Assembly (NCBI GenBank): GCA_039815055.1 | Contig: JBCCAA010000018.1 | Span: 1-44,781 of the forward strand | Direction: 5' to 3' | Length of the DNA stretch: 44,781 bases | Source of the DNA: UBA5336 sp039815055 | Lineage (GTDB): Bacteria > Pseudomonadota > Alphaproteobacteria > Caulobacterales > Hyphomonadaceae | Shown: positions 41,478-44,781 of the stretch, piece by piece | Numbering within the stretch: the stretch's first letter is position 1 | How the letters are laid out: the number at the start of each line of letters is the position of its first letter | Program-made: the position numbers and the translations under genes | The notes under the pieces: model-generated | Databases searched by the model: none | Seen by the model: only the letters and a program-made list of their open reading frames with translations | Told to the model about the DNA's origin: nothing

Positions 41478-41492
41478 TTAACCGGCAGTTAA
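41478..41492. promoter_or_regulatory. Perfect CtrA-type box (TTAA-N7-TTAA)
   Basis: TTAACCGGCAGTTAA matches the CtrA full-site consensus exactly: two TTAA half-sites with 7 nt between. It lies in the 141-bp gap between the two TadG-like genes, 67-81 bp upstream of the leftward one, a normal distance for promoter control. CtrA is the alphaproteobacterial cell-cycle regulator that drives pilus genes in Caulobacter. Direct binding is inferred; chance occurrence cannot be excluded for an 8-base specification. Confidence 0.55.
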
Positions 41493-41552
41493 TCCTGGTG
41501 CTGTGCCGCCGCGAACTGGCGGGTTTCAGAGGACGCGTTCGCCGGGCGCTGC

Positions 41553-43277
41553 TTAGTAGGCCAGTCGCAGGTCTGCGATGGAATTTGCAATTGCTGTATA
41601 GGCGTCCAACAGCTCCTGGCTGCTATCGGCCTCGAACGCGAAATCGACGCCGGAAGAACAATACTCCAGGATCGCTTCGCCATCTTCGGGCGCATTGAAC
41701 GCGACGGTGTAGATCAAGATGCCGTCGGTTTTGGCATCATCACAATAGGCCTGGGCCTGTTCGAACGAGGTGCCGAGGTCTGCATGGTGCGTGCGGTTGA
41801 AATTGCCGTCCGTCATCATGATCAGGACTTTCTTCGTATCCGGCACATTATAACCTAAAGGCGTGCTGCCATTCGGCCAAACCGCGGACCAGTCAGGAGA
41901 CATGATGTAGCGACCCCAGTTTACGCCGAGATGTCCTGCCGTGCCGCCACCAGCGGTCAGGCCCGCAATGTAGTCGGTCAGTGTCGTCAGGTCTGAGGTC
42001 AGCGGAACCGGCGTCGCCACGTTGCAGTTGCTTGGCGTGTCCCATTCTTCGTCGTCTTCATCCCAGACGGCTTCGGCACCAGACAGATAGTGGCCAATGC
42101 GTGGAGTGGTCGCCTGGTCCCATTCGTCAGAGTCGCGCTCGAACACACAGGTGTTTGTTATGGTGACGGACTCTTCGACTGGTGTCTGGATTTTGAACTC
42201 GAAGTTTAGCCAGCCATAATACGTGCCGGTCGCGTTGGCGCCAGAATAGACGTAGGCGCGGATGGAGTTCCAGCCTTCCGGAACATCGCCAGCATTGTAG
42301 TCGCCGCCATTGTCGCCGAACATGGCATAGGGGGTGTAGTTCTCGGTTTGAGCGTGTTGATCGCCATTGAACGTCAAATGAATGCTCCCAGTGTTGCCAT
42401 TCAGGAAGCTTCCGGGCTTCACGGTCACGCCAATGTTGAGATAGTCCAGCTGGTCGTCGGTCACATTCAGAACCGAGCCGTCGCTGATTTCCCCGATGGC
42501 GGAATCATCTCGCGAATCATACAGCACGAATTTCAGATGCGAGGAGAAGTAACCCACTGATTCGACACCGGGGTCCTCGCCAACAATGTGGGTGTAGGTG
42601 CGTGTCGCTGTTAGGCCGGTGGCTTCGTCGAAATACTCTCCCGCATTCACAGCATGGCTGTAGCCGACCAGTGCGATCCGCACATCGTCACTGCCTTGAG
42701 GATTGTTGGCGAGGAGTTTCGTTACTGCCGTTGTGGCGGCAGATTGCAAAGCTGAAAGTCGGCTCGGCTGATTGTATCCCGGCGCAGACGCATGGGTCAT
42801 CGAGCCGGACAAGTCGAAAACGAACGCTACGTCGATCTTGCCCAAGCCAAATTTCGCTGCCGACTCCAGCTCAAAATCTACATGTTCGTTCTTTACGAAC
42901 TCGCCGAGAATGGACTCTGAGGTGCAGTTTACACTGGCCGTGACGTCGCCGGTCAGTGGAGCCTGAACAAGGATGGGCGTTCCGCAGGCCACTTTGTCAG
43001 TCATCTCGGCCAGCATGGCGTTGAAGTAGACGTTGAATTCAGCCTCGATCCCTGCCTGATCATTTCCGGCGATGCTTTCCCGAGCCGCCGCAAGCAGAGC
43101 GCTATCCAGGCCAGATTGCAGCTTGTTTCTGATCGAGCTGGAATAGTTGATGTCGACCGCCAGCGCCAAAACAGCCATGAAGGGCAGACTGATCAAGCCA
43201 AACATCATCGCCACATTGCCGCGCCGATCATTCAAGAATGACTCCGGTTTGATCAGTCTTGTGAGATAACTCAACAT
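41553..43277 (-). CDS. TadG-like protein with von Willebrand A domain and beta-sandwich insert
   Basis: A 574-residue paralogue of the gene at 39879. Its N-terminus (NDRRGNVAMMFGLISLPFMAVLALAVDINY, 16-45) is nearly identical, and the DNA there is also highly similar (43165-43230 against 41270-41335). The von Willebrand A domain begins near 150 with FDLSGSMTHA (MIDAS). It is interrupted from about 232 to 375 by an insert with GSIHLTFNGD, ENYTPYAMFGDNGGDYNAGDVP and NSIRAYVYSGANATG. This pattern resembles PYALFGD-type beta-sandwich repeats of large surface adhesins. The domain resumes at KKVLIMMTDGNFNRTHH near 476. It is the upstream gene of the pair and starts 166 bp from the divergent thyA. 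Likely a surface-exposed, membrane-anchored adhesion or pilus protein. Confidence 0.8.
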   Translation of the reverse strand: MLSYLTRLIKPESFLNDRRGNVAMMFGLISLPFMAVLALAVDINYSSSIRNKLQSGLDSALLAAARESIAGNDQAGIEAEFNVYFNAMLAEMTDKVACGTPILVQAPLTGDVTASVNCTSESILGEFVKNEHVDFELESAAKFGLGKIDVAFVFDLSGSMTHASAPGYNQPSRLSALQSAATTAVTKLLANNPQGSDDVRIALVGYSHAVNAGEYFDEATGLTATRTYTHIVGEDPGVESVGYFSSHLKFVLYDSRDDSAIGEISDGSVLNVTDDQLDYLNIGVTVKPGSFLNGNTGSIHLTFNGDQHAQTENYTPYAMFGDNGGDYNAGDVPEGWNSIRAYVYSGANATGTYYGWLNFEFKIQTPVEESVTITNTCVFERDSDEWDQATTPRIGHYLSGAEAVWDEDDEEWDTPSNCNVATPVPLTSDLTTLTDYIAGLTAGGGTAGHLGVNWGRYIMSPDWSAVWPNGSTPLGYNVPDTKKVLIMMTDGNFNRTHHADLGTSFEQAQAYCDDAKTDGILIYTVAFNAPEDGEAILEYCSSGVDFAFEADSSQELLDAYTAIANSIADLRLAY

Positions 43278-43443
43278 TGTATCCGCCCAGGAACAGTCAG
43301 ATTGCCAGCATTAGGGTGCAGGGATTAGCTTTTTCCGTCTCTGCGATGCCAGATTTCCCAGGTTTCGCTCTCACTTCGGTAACCAGACCTTGCAGCCATA
43401 GAGGAGCTGGCGTTTCTTTGCGCAAAGCGAATCAGGATTTTCG

Positions 43444-44238
43444 ATGACCCCTTATCTCGATCTGCTGCGTGATGTCCTTGAGCACGGGACGGACCGGAAC
43501 GACCGGACCGGCACAGGCACACGTGCTGTTTTTGGACGGCAGTTGCGGTTTGATCTCGCGGACACCTTTCCGCTTCTGACCACGAAGAAGCTTCATTTGC
43601 GCTCCATCATTGTTGAGCTGCTCTGGTTTCTGCGTGGAGACACCAATGTTGCGTGGTTGAAAGACAATGGCGTCAGCATTTGGGACGAATGGGCGGCGCC
43701 GGACGGCGACCTTGGCCCAGTCTACGGAAAACAGTGGCGCAGCTGGGCCGCGCCCGACGGCCGAGTGATCGACCAAATTACGAATGTCCGCGACCAGATC
43801 ATCTCAAATCCGGACTCCCGGCGCCTCATTGTTTCGGCATGGAACCCTGCGGACGTGGACAGTATGGCCCTGCCTCCATGCCACTGCCTGTTCCAGTTCA
43901 ACGTCATGGACGGGAAACTGAACTGCCAACTCTATCAGCGATCAGCGGATATTTTCCTGGGTGTGCCCTTCAATATTGCCTCATACGCCTTGCTTACGAT
44001 GATGATGGCACGTGCGACGGGTCTGCAGCCCGGTGAGTTCATTCACACCTTTGGGGACGCTCACCTGTACTCGAACCATTTCGATCAAGCGCAGCTTCAG
44101 CTTTCACGAGAGCCTCGTGCGCGGCCCAAAATGGTTCTGACCCCGGAAAAGACTGATCTGTTCGGCTGGACGTATGAGGATTTCACCCTGGTGGATTATG
44201 ATCCCCATCCGCACATCAAGGCGCCAGTGGCAGTCTAA
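43444..44238 (+). CDS. thyA: Thymidylate synthase
   Basis: The 264-residue protein has the same length as E. coli ThyA. It methylates dUMP to dTMP with methylene-tetrahydrofolate in the cytoplasm. Motifs: DRTGTGTRAVFGRQLRFDL near 20, ELLWFLRGDTN near 58, WDEWAAPDGDLGPVYGKQWR near 80, the nucleophile Cys 146 in LPPCHCLFQF, SADIFLGVPFNIASYALL near 167 and GDAHLYSNHFDQ near 204. CAGGA lies about 6 nt before ATG. Its TAA stop interlocks with the stop of the convergent transporter gene (CTAA). Confidence 0.97.
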   Translation: MTPYLDLLRDVLEHGTDRNDRTGTGTRAVFGRQLRFDLADTFPLLTTKKLHLRSIIVELLWFLRGDTNVAWLKDNGVSIWDEWAAPDGDLGPVYGKQWRSWAAPDGRVIDQITNVRDQIISNPDSRRLIVSAWNPADVDSMALPPCHCLFQFNVMDGKLNCQLYQRSADIFLGVPFNIASYALLTMMMARATGLQPGEFIHTFGDAHLYSNHFDQAQLQLSREPRARPKMVLTPEKTDLFGWTYEDFTLVDYDPHPHIKAPVAV

Positions 44239-44781
44239 ACAGATTGTGGATCGATGAGGCCGGCATTTTCGCGTCGCCGTATCATCTCTGACACAACCAC
44301 GGCGCCCACCATCTTGCCGATGACAAACACCACCCAATTCGCAAAGTGGAGCATGTTTCCCGGCTCGTCATCCAGCCGGATCTGGCGGGCAAGATCAGCG
44401 CCGTAGAGGAAGATCGTGGTATCAACCGGCGCCGCCAGCGCGCTCGACAGCAGGATTCGTGTCGACAGCTTGTACTTTGTGAATGTGTACAGCGCCCAGT
44501 CGACCAGCTCTGACACGGCGAACGCGATGCCTGACGCCAGCGCGATCACTGGCCACGCGTAGTAAAACGACCAGCCGATCGCCAGCGCCATCATGATCAA
44601 CACTTTCTGGCCGACATTGCGCTGAACAAAATCGCGCAAAACAAACACCAGCCCCGTCACGAGCGTCAGCGGGTGCAATTCTATCCCCTTGGCAAACCAT
44701 GAGCTGGGCTGTGCCAGGCTGATCGGGTCGATCACGCCGAATGACCAGTTCAGAAACGGGATGACCAGGAAATAAAACATC
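44235..44781 (-). CDS. VUT/YhhQ-family transporter (queuosine precursor transporter-like), reaching the window edge
   Basis: The frame is open to the last bases of the window; an ATG at 44780 could be the true start (181 residues), or the gene may extend further. It has about five to six membrane segments and the family's elements: TGLVFVLRDFVQRNVGQKVL near 43, FAVSELVDWALYTFTKYKLSTRILLSSALAAPVDTTIFLYGADL near 87-130 and the C-terminal FVIGKMVGAVVVSEMIRRRE. Family members (YhhQ, putative vitamin uptake transporters) import queuine/preQ1-type bases; substrate here is inference. Convergent with thyA by a 4-bp stop overlap. Confidence 0.82.
   Translation of the reverse strand, partial: MFYFLVIPFLNWSFGVIDPISLAQPSSWFAKGIELHPLTLVTGLVFVLRDFVQRNVGQKVLIMMALAIGWSFYYAWPVIALASGIAFAVSELVDWALYTFTKYKLSTRILLSSALAAPVDTTIFLYGADLARQIRLDDEPGNMLHFANWVVFVIGKMVGAVVVSEMIRRRENAGLIDPQSV

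Noticed and set aside
1..44781. Mobile elements, prophage or CRISPR array
   Set aside because: No transposase, integrase, phage structural gene, terminal repeats or regularly spaced repeats were seen on either strand; the single RusA-like gene is not enough to call a prophage.

Overview
The window looks like chromosomal DNA of an alphaproteobacterium, most likely a stalked or budding marine-type lineage (Hyphomonadaceae/Maricaulales/Caulobacterales-like). This rests on four things seen in the sequence: a two-piece, circularly permuted tmRNA gene beside an alphaproteobacterial-type sspB; a compact polysaccharide locus with the gene set of the Caulobacter holdfast (hfs) cluster; a perfect CtrA-type box (TTAA-N7-TTAA); and alphaproteobacterial families such as DUF4169 and the long-form isocitrate lyase. 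GC looks moderately high (a by-eye estimate in the upper 50s percent). The genus cannot be fixed from this sequence alone. I see no insertion sequence, prophage, CRISPR array, tRNA or rRNA.

Layout. 1-1376: end of lpxI and complete lpxB (lipid A). 1433-6415: glyoxylate-shunt island, with aceB and aceA as a leftward operon ending in an intrinsic terminator. It is divergent from a RamB/ScfR-like regulator, and the shared intergenic region carries an array of TTGTAA motifs. 6438-15027: holdfast-like exopolysaccharide locus with an export lipoprotein, chain-length/co-polymerase protein, degenerate BY-kinase-like protein, Wzy-like polymerase, two GT2 glycosyltransferases, a NodB-type deacetylase and an initiating phosphoglycosyltransferase. 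A DUF3137 membrane protein follows. 16359-23358: lipoprotein M3 peptidase, then a leftward amino-acid/housekeeping group (argB, a DUF1036 protein, a HAD nucleotidase, dapD, a small membrane protein) and an aldo/keto reductase. 23453-27558: a REC-EAL c-di-GMP phosphodiesterase divergent from a hybrid histidine kinase with a C-terminal HPt. 27555-32956: pyruvate kinase, divergent from a DASS/SLC13 transporter that is followed by an orphan AceE/MdeB-like homodimeric 2-oxoacid dehydrogenase E1. 32987-39158: DUF3833 lipoprotein, an old yellow enzyme, two small proteins, fumC, a DMT exporter, a RusA-like protein, a PaaI-type thioesterase and sspB. 39497-39815: permuted ssrA with a readable tag, ANDNFAEGELLAA. 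39879-43277: two tandem TadG-like von Willebrand A proteins with unrelated inserts. 43444-end: thyA and a VUT/YhhQ-type transporter that reaches the window edge.

How the parts fit. Three modules point to surface life: the hfs-like polysaccharide locus, the kinase plus EAL pair (c-di-GMP turnover), and the TadG-like surface/pilus proteins next to a CtrA box. Central-carbon genes (aceA, aceB, fumC, pyk, the DASS carrier and the E1 enzyme) suggest use of acetate, dicarboxylates or 2-oxoacids. SspB and tmRNA, which act in one pathway (ClpXP delivery of tagged peptides), are encoded side by side. The genome is compact: four convergent gene pairs share the same 4-bp interlocked stop codons and several co-directional pairs share ATGA/GTGA junctions.
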